DNA of 64,000 nucleotides. It comes from Desulfoplanes formicivorans (GTDB lineage Bacteria; Desulfobacterota; Desulfovibrionia; Desulfovibrionales; Desulfomicrobiaceae). The stretch is from assembly GCF_001748225.1 (NCBI RefSeq), contig NZ_BDFE01000016.1:186001-250000 (forward strand), in the 5' to 3' direction. The translations under genes and the position numbers were made by a program. How positions within the stretch are numbered: the stretch's first letter is position 1; each line of letters starts with the position of its first letter. The notes under the pieces were generated by a model. It was given only the letters and a program-made list of their open reading frames with translations, ran no database searches and had not been told where the DNA came from. Shown piece after piece: positions 37,483 to 46,300 of the stretch.

Positions 37483-38214
37483 TTACGCCAGAACACAATC
37501 CGTATACTCCGCCAGATCGCCCTGCAAAAGCAACTCGCGACCAAAATGCGTTTGCAAACGGCATCCCCGGATACCGTCCCTGATCCCGGCAAGAAATTGT
37601 TGCCGCGGAATTTCCTGCGCTCCGAAGCGGACCATGTGTGCCGTGGTCTGCTGGCAGTCGACCATGGTAAATCCCAATGAGGCCAGATGGCGGACAAACA
37701 GAACAAAACCGACCTTGGCCGCTTCGGAACAGCGGTGAAACATGGACTCCCCGAAAAACACCCTTCCCAGGGCCACTCCGTAGAAACCTCCCACCAACTC
37801 TCCGGCCTTCCAGACCTCCACGGAATGGGCATAGCCGTGGCGGTACATGTTTTCATAGGCCTCGATCATTTCCGGAAGAAGCCATGTCCCCTGGTTATCC
37901 CCGCGATCCATGGTGGCACAGGCCTGAATGACCCCGTAAAAGTCACGATCAACCGTTACTCGAAAGGGATGTTGCCGCAAAAAACGCTCAAACCGTCTGG
38001 GTACATGGAGCTTTTTCGGAAAAATGACCGGACGGGGGTCTGGCGACCACCACAGGATGGGCATGCCCTCACTGTACCAGGGAAAGATCCCCCGGGAATA
38101 GGCGATGACCAGGCGATCAAGCTGCAGATCACCGCCAACGGCCAGCAGGCCGTCCGGTTCGGCCAATTCCGGATCCGGAAACAGGGGATCGCTGGACAGA
38201 TAGAAAACAGGCAT
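37483..38214 (-). CDS. aat: Leucyl/phenylalanyl-tRNA--protein transferase
   Basis: This 243-residue enzyme adds Leu or Phe to proteins with N-terminal Arg or Lys, creating N-degrons. It has FPDPELAEPDGLLAVGGDL, YSRGIFPWYSEG, WWSPDPRPV, the GFYGVALGRVFFGESMF block and DCQQTTAHM. It follows clpA-clpS on the same strand with 39 bases between, placing the N-degron writer, adaptor and unfoldase together. Confidence 0.97.
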   Translation of the reverse strand: MPVFYLSSDPLFPDPELAEPDGLLAVGGDLQLDRLVIAYSRGIFPWYSEGMPILWWSPDPRPVIFPKKLHVPRRFERFLRQHPFRVTVDRDFYGVIQACATMDRGDNQGTWLLPEMIEAYENMYRHGYAHSVEVWKAGELVGGFYGVALGRVFFGESMFHRCSEAAKVGFVLFVRHLASLGFTMVDCQQTTAHMVRFGAQEIPRQQFLAGIRDGIRGCRLQTHFGRELLLQGDLAEYTDCVLA

Positions 38215-38253
38215 GAGGGTTATTGGACAGCAGGGTTAATCATTGGCGCCCCA

Positions 38254-40470
38254 TTACTTGGCTGCACTGGCATAACGGAAGGTAAGCCCTGACTTCTTGG
38301 AAAATCCCACGGTGACCACACCGCCCTTGGCGAGCTTGCCAAAAAGGATCTCGTCGGTAACCACGTCTCCAATCTCTCGTTCAATGAGCCGGGACAGGGG
38401 CCTGGCGCCGTAAGCCGGATCATATCCCTTGTCAGCCAACCATTTTCTGGCCTGGGGGGTCAGCTCCAATCGGACCTTGCGCGGAGCCGAACGTTCATTG
38501 AGCTCGGCAATGTACTTGTCCACCACCTTTTCCATGACGGACTGATCCAGGGAATGGAATTGGACAATGGCATCCAGACGGTTTCTGAATTCCGGACTGA
38601 ACAGCTTTTCGGCCGCCTTGAGTCCCCGATCGGAAACATCCGAAGCGCTGGTGGCTCCGAATCCGATGGGAGACGCAGCCATCTCCCGGGCCCCCACATT
38701 GGAGGTCATAAGCAGAATAACATGACGGAAATCCGCCTTGCGCCCGTTATTGTCCGTCAGGGTGGCATGGTCCATGACCTGAAGAAGGATGTTGAACATG
38801 TCTTCGTGGGCCTTTTCGATCTCATCCAGCAGGAGAACGCAATAGGGATTTTTGCGCACTGCATCCGTGAGAAGGCCCCCCTGCTCAAACCCCACATACC
38901 CGGGAGGGGCACCGATGAGCCGGGCCACGGCGTGCTTTTCCATGTACTCGCTCATGTCAAAACGGACAAACTCCACGGCCATGGCCTTGGCCAGCTGACG
39001 GGCCAGTTCGGTCTTGCCCACACCGGTAGGACCGACCATGAGGAAGCATCCCGAAGGCTTGCGCTGATCCCCGAGCCCTGCCCGGGACCGCTTGATGGCC
39101 CGGGTCAGGGTCTTTACAGCTTCATCCTGTCCATACACCTGGGAGGTGATGCGGGCCTCGAGATTGCCCAGCTGGTCCTTTTCCGAGGAGGTGATGCTCT
39201 GGCTTGGGATGCCGGCCATGCGGGCAACCACCTTTTCCACATCGGTTTTGGTGATGCTTTTTTTGGAGGACGAGCTCAACCGGAACACGGCTCCGGCCTC
39301 ATCCATGACGTCAATGGCCTTGTCGGGCAAAAACCTGTCGTTGATGTGCCTGGCGGCCAGTTCCACGGCCGCGCGCAGGGCCGTGGGCCTGTATTTGACC
39401 TGGTGGAAATCCTCGTAATGGGGACGCAGCCCTTCAAGAATTTTCACGCTCTCCTCAATGGACGGCTCATTGAGATCGATTTTCTGAAACCGGCGTGACA
39501 GGGCCCGGTCCTTTTCAAAATGGTTCTTGTACTCTTCAAAGGTGGTTGATCCGATGCACCGGAGTTCTCCTGATCCCAAAACAGGCTTGAGGATGTTGGA
39601 GGCATCCATGGTCCCGCTGCTGGTGGCCCCGGCCCCCACAATGGTATGGATTTCGTCAATGAACAAAATGGCCTCGGGAATTTTGGTGATTTCCTTGATC
39701 ACGCCCTTGAGACGGGCCTCGAAATCCCCCCGGAACTTGGTTCCAGCCAAAAGGGCCCCCATGTCCAGGGCAAAGATGCGCACATTCTTGAAGGGTTCAG
39801 GCACATCCTGCTTGGCGATGCGCAAGGCCAGCCCTTCGGCCATGGCGGTTTTGCCCACGCCGGGATCGCCCACAAAAACAGGATTGTTCTTCCTGCGCCG
39901 GGCCAATACCTGGATGACCCGCCGCAGTTCGTCCTCACGTCCCACCAGGGGATCGATCTTGCCCTCCTGGGCTTTTTTCACAAGATCCACGCAGTATTGG
40001 GCAAGCATGGACTTCTTGCCAGGCTTGGCCGAGGCTTCCTCTTCCTGTCCGGGATTGTGGGAAATGTATTCGAGCACTCCCAGCCGGGTGACCCCCATGG
40101 AAGTCAGATAATACACGGCAAAGGAATCCTGCTCCTCAAGCATGGCTGCCAGGAAATCCCCGGACCGGACAATCTCCTTGCCCGCCGAACGGGTATGGTT
40201 CATGGCCCGTTGCATGACCCGCTGAACCCCGATGGTCTGGACAATCTCGTAATCCGTGTGCGGCTGGACCTCCACATGCTCCTGGAAAAACCGGGTAAGC
40301 AGATTCTTGAGCCGGTGGACGTCCGCGCCGACACCGTCCAGCAGTTCCTTGCCCTCGGGATCAATGGCAAAGGCGAACAAAAGATGTTCCAGGGTCAGAA
40401 ATTCATGGTGACGCACCTTCACCTCCCTGATGGCCAGGGCGATGATCTTTTCCAGTTCTCTGCTGATCAT
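38254..40470 (-). CDS. clpA: ATP-dependent Clp protease ATP-binding subunit ClpA
   Basis: This 738-residue AAA+ unfoldase feeds ClpP. It has an N-domain (1-145) that binds ClpS, then AAA domain 1 with GDPGVGKTA and VGAGATSSGTMD, and AAA domain 2 with GPTGVGKTE and LLLDEIEKAHED. The ATG directly follows the clpS stop. No ClpP gene is in the window. Confidence 0.97.
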   Translation of the reverse strand: MISRELEKIIALAIREVKVRHHEFLTLEHLLFAFAIDPEGKELLDGVGADVHRLKNLLTRFFQEHVEVQPHTDYEIVQTIGVQRVMQRAMNHTRSAGKEIVRSGDFLAAMLEEQDSFAVYYLTSMGVTRLGVLEYISHNPGQEEEASAKPGKKSMLAQYCVDLVKKAQEGKIDPLVGREDELRRVIQVLARRRKNNPVFVGDPGVGKTAMAEGLALRIAKQDVPEPFKNVRIFALDMGALLAGTKFRGDFEARLKGVIKEITKIPEAILFIDEIHTIVGAGATSSGTMDASNILKPVLGSGELRCIGSTTFEEYKNHFEKDRALSRRFQKIDLNEPSIEESVKILEGLRPHYEDFHQVKYRPTALRAAVELAARHINDRFLPDKAIDVMDEAGAVFRLSSSSKKSITKTDVEKVVARMAGIPSQSITSSEKDQLGNLEARITSQVYGQDEAVKTLTRAIKRSRAGLGDQRKPSGCFLMVGPTGVGKTELARQLAKAMAVEFVRFDMSEYMEKHAVARLIGAPPGYVGFEQGGLLTDAVRKNPYCVLLLDEIEKAHEDMFNILLQVMDHATLTDNNGRKADFRHVILLMTSNVGAREMAASPIGFGATSASDVSDRGLKAAEKLFSPEFRNRLDAIVQFHSLDQSVMEKVVDKYIAELNERSAPRKVRLELTPQARKWLADKGYDPAYGARPLSRLIEREIGDVVTDEILFGKLAKGGVVTVGFSKKSGLTFRYASAAK

Positions 40471-40788
40471 TTACACCTCTTCCATTGTGCATTTGAGGGG
40501 ATATCCCTTGCCATGAGCCATGGAATGCACCAGCGAGACCTTTGTCTCGGCAATTTCGGCCGTGTAGATTCCGCACAGACCGACCCCGTTCTTGTGAATA
40601 TTCATCATGATCAGGTTGGCTTCCGCCTCGTTCTTGTGGAAGACGCGCTTGAGGACCTCGACCACGAATTCCATGGTCGTGTAGTCGTCATTGTGCATGA
40701 GCACCTTGAACCGTCTGGGTTCGTCGAGCTCGTCCTCAATCACGTCCTCGGGTTCCAGTTCCGGCATGTCGTTGTTCCGGGCCATCAC
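40471..40788 (-). CDS. clpS: ClpS adaptor protein
   Basis: This 105-residue adaptor hands N-degron substrates to ClpA. An acidic disordered N-terminus (PELEPEDVIEDELDE) leads to the core: FKVLMHNDDYTTMEFVVEVL with the substrate-pocket residues, then VFHKNEAEANLIMMNIHKNG. The stop abuts the clpA ATG with no spacing, so they are coupled. Confidence 0.97.
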   Translation of the reverse strand: MMARNNDMPELEPEDVIEDELDEPRRFKVLMHNDDYTTMEFVVEVLKRVFHKNEAEANLIMMNIHKNGVGLCGIYTAEIAETKVSLVHSMAHGKGYPLKCTMEEV

Positions 40789-40992
40789 ATCCCTCTTCGA
40801 TCAAAAGGCTGATTAAAGAAACATACCACCATGGCGTCTTGTCCCCACGAGCAGGCATCCCGGACATCCTCCGGCATGACACCCAACCGGTATATTCTCA
40901 TGCAAAAAAATGTCCAGGATACAGGCCGCCCCGGTTCAATCGCCGGTACAGTACCGCATGCGCTCGCGCCTGTTCCGGGTTGGGCCATTGCC

Positions 40993-41289
40993 CTATTCCT
41001 CCACCTCGTCCATCCACTCCTGAAGTTTGGCAACAATCTCCCTGGCCTGTTTGACCGAAGAGATATTGAACTTGGAGTGGGGAAGATACCGGCCATTCTT
41101 TTTCTGGTAACGTCCGACCCGGAATTTGACAGGCCCGAATTCACCGGTTTGACGATTGCGTTCCTCATAGGCGAACATGATCGTTGACCAGGCTCCCTTG
41201 GTCAGGACATGCTTCTTGATCTGCCTGACCTGCTGTTCTCCGTCCTCATTAGTCCAATCAATGCTTATTTCGTCAACGGTTTCCGCCAT
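40993..41289 (-). CDS. Small PC4-like protein (tentative)
   Basis: This is a 98-residue protein. The stretch FGPVKFRVGRYQKKNGRY followed by LPHSKFNISSVKQAREIVA resembles the beta-strand then helix pattern of PC4/YdbC-like single-stranded nucleic-acid-binding proteins. This is a pattern judgement, not a firm family match. It is acidic at both ends. A 19-bp palindrome sits about 30 bases upstream, which suggests its expression is controlled. No operon partner is clear; clpS lies 200 bases downstream on the same strand. Confidence 0.55.
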   Translation of the reverse strand: MAETVDEISIDWTNEDGEQQVRQIKKHVLTKGAWSTIMFAYEERNRQTGEFGPVKFRVGRYQKKNGRYLPHSKFNISSVKQAREIVAKLQEWMDEVEE

Positions 41290-41319
41290 TTTTTTTGCTC
41301 CTGATGTTTGTGACCGGTC

Positions 41320-41338
41320 GATTTTTCCTGGAAAAATC
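41320..41338. promoter_or_regulatory. 19-bp perfect palindrome, operator-like
   Basis: GATTTTTCC-T-GGAAAAATC, 9 of 9 paired about one centre base, in the leader of the PC4-like gene. A TACAAT hexamer (minus strand 41349-41344) just upstream would put the start point at the palindrome edge, a classic repressor position. Confidence 0.5.
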
Positions 41339-41542
41339 CGATCATTGTATTTGTGTAATCCCTTCTTTGGGCTTGTAAAGTCAAAACAGCAGCGCCCTGA
41401 TCAGGGAATCACGATCATTGTGCATACCACGTCAAATTTCAACCAAAATTCCATCCCTCCCCGGGATGCCTCCATTTTGCATCTTACGATTTGCAGCAAA
41501 ACATGCTAGGGAGCACCCTTCATTCACGCCAAGGACACCACC

Positions 41543-42430
41543 ATGCTTCACTACATCCTTCACCTTGCCACCCTCGGGGGTATCTATGTCTTGCTGGCCT
41601 CAAGTCTGAACATCATTGTCGGACTTTCCGGTCAGGTCTCCCTGGGCCATGGCGCGTTTTTCGGCATGGGTGCGTACACATCCGCCCTTGTGTCACAGGC
41701 CTTTCCCCATATTCCTTTTGCCCTGCTCATGCCCCTTTCCGGCATTCCCGCCCTGGTGTTTGCCCTCCTCCTCAGTCCTCCGGCCCTCAAGCTCAAGGAC
41801 GAGTATCTGGCCGTGGTTACCCTGGGCTTCGGGATCATCTGCGAACTGACTATCAAGAATCTCGAATTCACCGGCGGCCCCGACGGTCTGTACGGATTGG
41901 ACAATTTCGGCCTGTCCGCAGCCGGATTCCTCCTCCCGGTCTGGATCTGGGTTGGTCTCTGCCTTCTGGTCACCTGGCGCATGCGTTCAGGCCAGTTCGG
42001 CAGAAACCTGACCGCCATCCGGGAAGAAGAACAAACCGCCAGAACCATGGGCATCTCTCCCTTGCCCATCAAGGTACTCTGCTTCGGGATTTCCGCCTAT
42101 TTCGCGGCCGTGGCCGGCTCCCTGTACGCCCATTTCATCACCTTTATCCAGCCCGGCGTATTTGGCCTGTCCACATCCATCCTGCTTTTGTGCATGGTCG
42201 TTCTCGGCGGCATGGGCACGGTGTTCGGGCCATTGATGGGCGCAGCCATTCTCTTTCTGCTGCCGGAATTCCTCCAGGCATTTGCCGACTATCAGGAACT
42301 GATCTATGGCCTGCTACTCATCCTGACCCTTATCTTCCGCCCCCAGGGCATTGTCGGCAAAACCTCGGGGCCGGATCACGGTTTGATCAATGTGTTGGCC
42401 AAAACGTTACGCAGGGAAAAGGCAGTTTGA
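41543..42430 (+). CDS. livM: Branched-chain amino acid ABC permease LivM
   Basis: This 295-residue membrane protein has eight or more helices and family motifs: SLNIIVGLSGQVSLGHGAFF near the start, GPDGLYGL and MVVLGGMGTVFGPLMGAAIL near the end. It belongs to the LivM half of the LivHM permease pair for branched-chain amino acids or related substrates. AAGGAC stands upstream of the ATG. livH is not present upstream; the preceding gene is on the other strand. Confidence 0.93.
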   Translation: MLHYILHLATLGGIYVLLASSLNIIVGLSGQVSLGHGAFFGMGAYTSALVSQAFPHIPFALLMPLSGIPALVFALLLSPPALKLKDEYLAVVTLGFGIICELTIKNLEFTGGPDGLYGLDNFGLSAAGFLLPVWIWVGLCLLVTWRMRSGQFGRNLTAIREEEQTARTMGISPLPIKVLCFGISAYFAAVAGSLYAHFITFIQPGVFGLSTSILLLCMVVLGGMGTVFGPLMGAAILFLLPEFLQAFADYQELIYGLLLILTLIFRPQGIVGKTSGPDHGLINVLAKTLRREKAV

Positions 42431-42614
42431 GACTGCACATGTCAGATGGCAGCCCAGACAACATGGAATCAGGTGCTCCTGTGCACCTCTTGCCCGCCTG
42501 GAATGCAAGGCGGATTTGTATACCGTCCATGCCGAAACACCATACAGGCAACCAGGCACAAAGAAAAACCATACTGTTCCTGGACACATTTCCTAACACC
42601 TAACACCAAAACTC

Positions 42615-43346
42615 ATGCTCAACGTCCGCAGTCTGCAAACCTATTACGGACGGATTCATGTTCTGAAGACCGTCTCCCTTCACCTCCATCCGGGCGAAAT
42701 CGTTGCGGTCATCGGGGCCAATGGCGCCGGAAAAACCACCCTTTTGAAAACCCTGGTGGGGCTTCTTGTCCAGCAATCCGGGACCATCCTGTTTCGGGAC
42801 AGGGATATTTCGCACCTGCCCACGGAAAAGCGCCTGCAGGCCGGACTGGTCCTGTGCCCGGAAGGCCGCAAGCTCTTTGGTGACCTGAGCGTTCAGGACA
42901 ATCTTGCCCTTGGGGCCTTTTCCAGAAAGGACCGCCAGGGAATCAAGGCCGACATGCAACGGCTCCGGGATCAGTTCCCCATTTTGAACAAATTCTGGAC
43001 TCGGCCTGCTTCCAGCCTGTCCGGCGGAGAACAGCAGATGGTCGCCTTGTGCCGTGCCCTCATGTCCAACCCCGAGGTTCTCCTGCTGGACGAACCCTCT
43101 CTGGGCCTCTCGCCCCTGCTTTCCCAGGAAATTCTCAAGGCCATTGTCAGCCTCAACCGGAACCAGGGACTCAGCGTCCTTTTGGTGGAACAAAACGCCA
43201 GGGCGGCCCTCAAAATCTGTCACCGGGCCTATGTACTGGAAACGGGACGGGTTGTCATGGAAGGGGAAGGCCGGGAACTGTTGAACCACAAGGGAGTCCA
43301 GCGAGCCTACCTGGGCAAGGGATATGACAAGATATGGGAACGATAG
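42615..43346 (+). CDS. livF: Branched-chain amino acid ABC ATPase LivF
   Basis: This 243-residue ATPase has Walker A GANGAGKTTLL, VLCPEGRKLFGDLSVQDNL (characteristic of LivF), signature LSGGEQQMV, Walker B LLLDEPSLGL and LLVEQNA. It lies 185 bases after livM. The leader 42584-42614 contains no G and no Shine-Dalgarno. Usual order is livG then livF; here F precedes G. Confidence 0.95.
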   Translation: MLNVRSLQTYYGRIHVLKTVSLHLHPGEIVAVIGANGAGKTTLLKTLVGLLVQQSGTILFRDRDISHLPTEKRLQAGLVLCPEGRKLFGDLSVQDNLALGAFSRKDRQGIKADMQRLRDQFPILNKFWTRPASSLSGGEQQMVALCRALMSNPEVLLLDEPSLGLSPLLSQEILKAIVSLNRNQGLSVLLVEQNARAALKICHRAYVLETGRVVMEGEGRELLNHKGVQRAYLGKGYDKIWER

Positions 43347-43348
43347 CC

Positions 43349-44125
43349 ATGGACGATCACACCAAACACCCCCTTCTCGTTCTGGACGGGGTGAGCAAAC
43401 ATTTCGGCGGGGTCCAGGCCGTTTCAGACGTGAGCTTTTCCATTCCCCAGGGACGGATCACCGGACTGATCGGCCCCAACGGAGCCGGCAAGACCACCTT
43501 GTTCAACCTCATTTCGGGAACCATTCTCCCCAGTTCCGGAACCATCTTGTTTGCCGGGCGCGACCTAACCAGACTTCCGCCCCAGACCCGCAGCAGACAG
43601 GGCATGATGCGCACCTTTCAGAACTTAAGCCTGTACCCCGAGCTTTCCTGCCTGGAAAACGTGACCATCGGTGCCAATGCCTGGTACCGGCCCGGGCTCC
43701 TGTCCCTGGTGCGTCCGGGCGGCGGTTCCATCGAACACACCATCATGACCCAGGCGCGGGAACACCTGGACCTTGTGGGCCTGGCCGACAAAAGCGAACT
43801 CCCACCGGATGCCCTTTCCTACGGAGATCAACGCAGACTGGAAATCGCCCGGGCCATGATGGGCAATCCCCAGCTCCTTCTTCTGGACGAACCAGCAGCC
43901 GGGCTGAACAATCAGGAATCCCAGGAACTGGCCGAACTCCTGCTTGCCCTGCGCAAGGAGACAGGGCTGACCATATTGATCATCGAACATGACATGGATG
44001 TACTCATGACCGTTTCGGACATGGTCCTTGTCCTGGTCGAAGGCCAGCTGCTTCTCGAAAATACCCCGCGCAAGGTCCAGCAGGACCCGCGCGTGATCGA
44101 GGCGTATCTGGGCAGAGAGGGATGA
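43349..44125 (+). CDS. livG: Branched-chain amino acid ABC ATPase LivG
   Basis: This is an ATPase of about 258 residues with GPNGAGKTTLFNLISG, RQGMMRTFQNLSLYPELS (LivG hallmark), Walker B LLLDEPAAGL and LIIEHDMDV. The ABC signature reads LSYGDQRRLEI, a normal LivG variant. ATG 43349 starts 2 bases after the livF stop; ATG 43334 in frame would overlap livF. Confidence 0.95.
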   Translation: MDDHTKHPLLVLDGVSKHFGGVQAVSDVSFSIPQGRITGLIGPNGAGKTTLFNLISGTILPSSGTILFAGRDLTRLPPQTRSRQGMMRTFQNLSLYPELSCLENVTIGANAWYRPGLLSLVRPGGGSIEHTIMTQAREHLDLVGLADKSELPPDALSYGDQRRLEIARAMMGNPQLLLLDEPAAGLNNQESQELAELLLALRKETGLTILIIEHDMDVLMTVSDMVLVLVEGQLLLENTPRKVQQDPRVIEAYLGREG

Positions 44126-44291
44126 AAACCTACGCAATGTACAGGAGCCAGTAGGCAGAATCGATTACCGTCCGCATGCATCCCAGACATCACGACGCAC
44201 ATATGGACACGCATTTAATCAACATTTCAACCAGCTCTCAAAGCTCATGACACTGATCAGTACATATGGTCACACGATTATTTTCATTGAT

Positions 44292-44330
44292 TGCGCACTG
44301 CATAATGTGCACTGTGCTCTGCGCACTATA
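44292..44330. repeat. GCGCACT-rich short repeat cluster
   Basis: TGCGCACTGCA at the left, TGTGCACTGTGC in the middle and TGCGCACTA at the right, about 60 bases upstream of the flavoprotein ATG. Related sequence recurs at 46268 and, inverted, at 61269. Confidence 0.45.
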
Positions 44331-44387
44331 GTAGTACACTGATTAACAGCTCATCTCCATACTTTATTTTTAATGCAGGAGTACACC

Positions 44388-46106
44388 ATGTCCCAACACG
44401 TAGTCATAATAGGCGGCGTAGCCCTAGGCCCCAAAGCGGCCTGCCGACTCAAGCGGGTCCAGCCCGACGCCAGAGTGACCATGATCGATTCCCAGAAGAT
44501 CATTTCCTATGGCGGTTGCGGCATCCCCTATCTGGTTTCCGGTGATGTCAGCGATCCCGATCAGCTTCGGACCACCAATTTCCATGCCCTGCGCGACGAG
44601 GCCTTTTTCAGGCAGGCCAAGGGCGTGGATGTGCTCTCCGAGACAACCGTCCTCAAGATTGATCGCGCCCGCAAAAAGGTTCTTGTCCAGGAAAAAGGCC
44701 AAAAACCCCGTGAAATCGGGTACGACAAGCTGGTCCTGGCAACGGGAAGCCGTCCTCGGCCCCTGCCCATCCCCGGGACCGATCTGCCCGGCTGCCTGGC
44801 CGTGGGTTCCATGGAAGACGCCCTGACCATCAGGGAGATGGTCACCACGGGAAAGGTTTCCCGAGCGGTCATCGTGGGTGCCGGGTTCATCGGGCTGGAA
44901 ATGGCCGAGGCCCTCACGGACATGTGGGGAATTGAAACCTCGGTCATCGAGGTTGCCGACCAGGTTCTTCCCGGTGTTGTCAGCAGGACCCTTGCATCCA
45001 TGGCCCAGAAGCACCTCGCGGACAACGATGTTTCCCTGCACCTCGCGGAAATGGTCACGGCCATTGAGGGTGAGGGCAAAGTGGAACGGGTCATTACCAC
45101 CAAACGGACCCTGGAGGCAGATCTGGTCATCCTGGCCGCAGGCGTGCTGCCCAATGCCGAACTGGCCCGGGATGCCGGATTGAGCGTGTCCTCGTCAACA
45201 GGCGCCATTCTCGTCAACAAGACCATGCAAACCTCGGATCCAGACATCTACAGCGGCGGTGACTGCGTAGCCATTGAGAATCTGATCACAGGCAAACCGG
45301 CCATGTTTCCCCTGGGCTCCATGGCCAACCGCCAGGGAAGGGTCATCGGGACCAACCTGGCCGGAGGACGGGCAACCTTTCCCGGAGCAGTGGGTTCCCT
45401 GTCCATCAAGCTCTTTGATGCGGGTATCGCCGGAACCGGCCTGACCCTGAAACGAGCCCAGGCCGAAGGATTCGATGCCATCAGCGCCCAGGTCATTCAG
45501 TTCGACCATGCCCATTTCTATCCGGAAAAAACCCTCATCACCCTGGAACTGGTGGTGGAAAAAGGCACCCGGCGTGTTCTCGGCATCCAGGGCATGAGCA
45601 AAAACCTCGAAGGTGTGGCTGGCAGGATCAATGCGGTTGCCGCCATCCTCAAATACAAACCCACCATCGAGGATATCAGCAATCTCGAACTGGCCTATTC
45701 CCCCCCGTTTGCCGCAGCCATGGACGTGCTCAACGTGGTGGCCAATGTGGCTGACAACATCCTTGCCGGACGAAACACACCCATCACGCCGGATGAATTC
45801 GCCCGCATGTGGGCCGGCCGCAAGGATGACAATTTCATTGTCCTGGACTGCCGCGACAGGGATAATGCCATCAAATTCCTGGAAAAACATCCTGATTTCT
45901 GGATGAACATCACCGGAGAAACCATTCAGGAACATGTGGACGAACTCCCCAAAGACAAAAAGATCGTTTTGATGTGCAACACCGGAGCCCGTTCCTACGA
46001 AGCCCAGGTCAAACTGACCAAGGCGGGACTGAACGACACGGTCAACCTCCAGGGCGGGTGGGGCAACCTGCGTCAATGGGGACTTGATCCCACAACGGAG
46101 GACTAA
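44388..46106 (+). CDS. CoA-disulfide-reductase-like flavoprotein with rhodanese domain
   Basis: This 572-residue protein has FAD-binding VIIGGVALGPKAA, single redox Cys44 in SYGGCGIPY (CoADR/NADH-oxidase group), NAD-binding VGAGFIGLEMAE, and a dimerisation domain to about 450. A C-terminal rhodanese with CNTGARS (Cys530) follows. Relatives reduce CoA disulfide, persulfides or polysulfide. CAGGAG stands 9 bases upstream of ATG 44388. Position before paaK suggests a CoA- or sulfur-linked role, not proven. Confidence 0.9.
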   Translation: MSQHVVIIGGVALGPKAACRLKRVQPDARVTMIDSQKIISYGGCGIPYLVSGDVSDPDQLRTTNFHALRDEAFFRQAKGVDVLSETTVLKIDRARKKVLVQEKGQKPREIGYDKLVLATGSRPRPLPIPGTDLPGCLAVGSMEDALTIREMVTTGKVSRAVIVGAGFIGLEMAEALTDMWGIETSVIEVADQVLPGVVSRTLASMAQKHLADNDVSLHLAEMVTAIEGEGKVERVITTKRTLEADLVILAAGVLPNAELARDAGLSVSSSTGAILVNKTMQTSDPDIYSGGDCVAIENLITGKPAMFPLGSMANRQGRVIGTNLAGGRATFPGAVGSLSIKLFDAGIAGTGLTLKRAQAEGFDAISAQVIQFDHAHFYPEKTLITLELVVEKGTRRVLGIQGMSKNLEGVAGRINAVAAILKYKPTIEDISNLELAYSPPFAAAMDVLNVVANVADNILAGRNTPITPDEFARMWAGRKDDNFIVLDCRDRDNAIKFLEKHPDFWMNITGETIQEHVDELPKDKKIVLMCNTGARSYEAQVKLTKAGLNDTVNLQGGWGNLRQWGLDPTTED

Positions 46107-46110
46107 GCCA

Positions 46111-46154
46111 CGGTTCTCCCCTTGCTGAATAATCAACCAGACAAGGGGGAACCG
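46111..46154 (+). terminator. Hairpin after the CoADR-rhodanese gene
   Basis: Arms 46111-46124 and 46142-46154 pair over 13 positions with one bulged base; loop of 17. It begins 4 bases past the stop codon. No T-run follows. Probably a terminator or a 3' stabilising stem. Confidence 0.45.
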
Positions 46155-46168
46155 GCCGAAGCACACCC

Positions 46169-46209
46169 TGTTCACGTCATCCCGGACCTGATCCGGGATG
46201 ACGTGAACA
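46169..46209. repeat. Perfect 18-bp palindrome with ATCCCGGA core
   Basis: Arms 46169-46186 and 46192-46209 match 18 of 18 about a 5-base loop. The core TCATCCCGGA-CCTGA-TCCGGGATGA is like the small palindromic repeats scattered through many proteobacterial genomes. It lies between two genes on the same strand. Confidence 0.75.
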
Positions 46210-46267
46210 CGAAAACCCGTTTTCATCATTCCCTTTGACCGGTGCAGCATTCCGGACCAATACAACC

Positions 46268-46282
46268 TGCGCACTGCGCACT
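46268..46282. repeat. Tandem TGCGCAC repeat
   Basis: TGCGCACTGCGCACT, two copies of the unit seen upstream of the flavoprotein gene, located 18 bases before the paaK ATG. Confidence 0.4.
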
Positions 46283-46300
46283 TTCCACCAGGAGTTTTAC

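Noticed and set aside
44252-44261. ACTGATCAGT palindrome as an FNR/CRP site
   Set aside because: It is only 10 bases and does not match either consensus.
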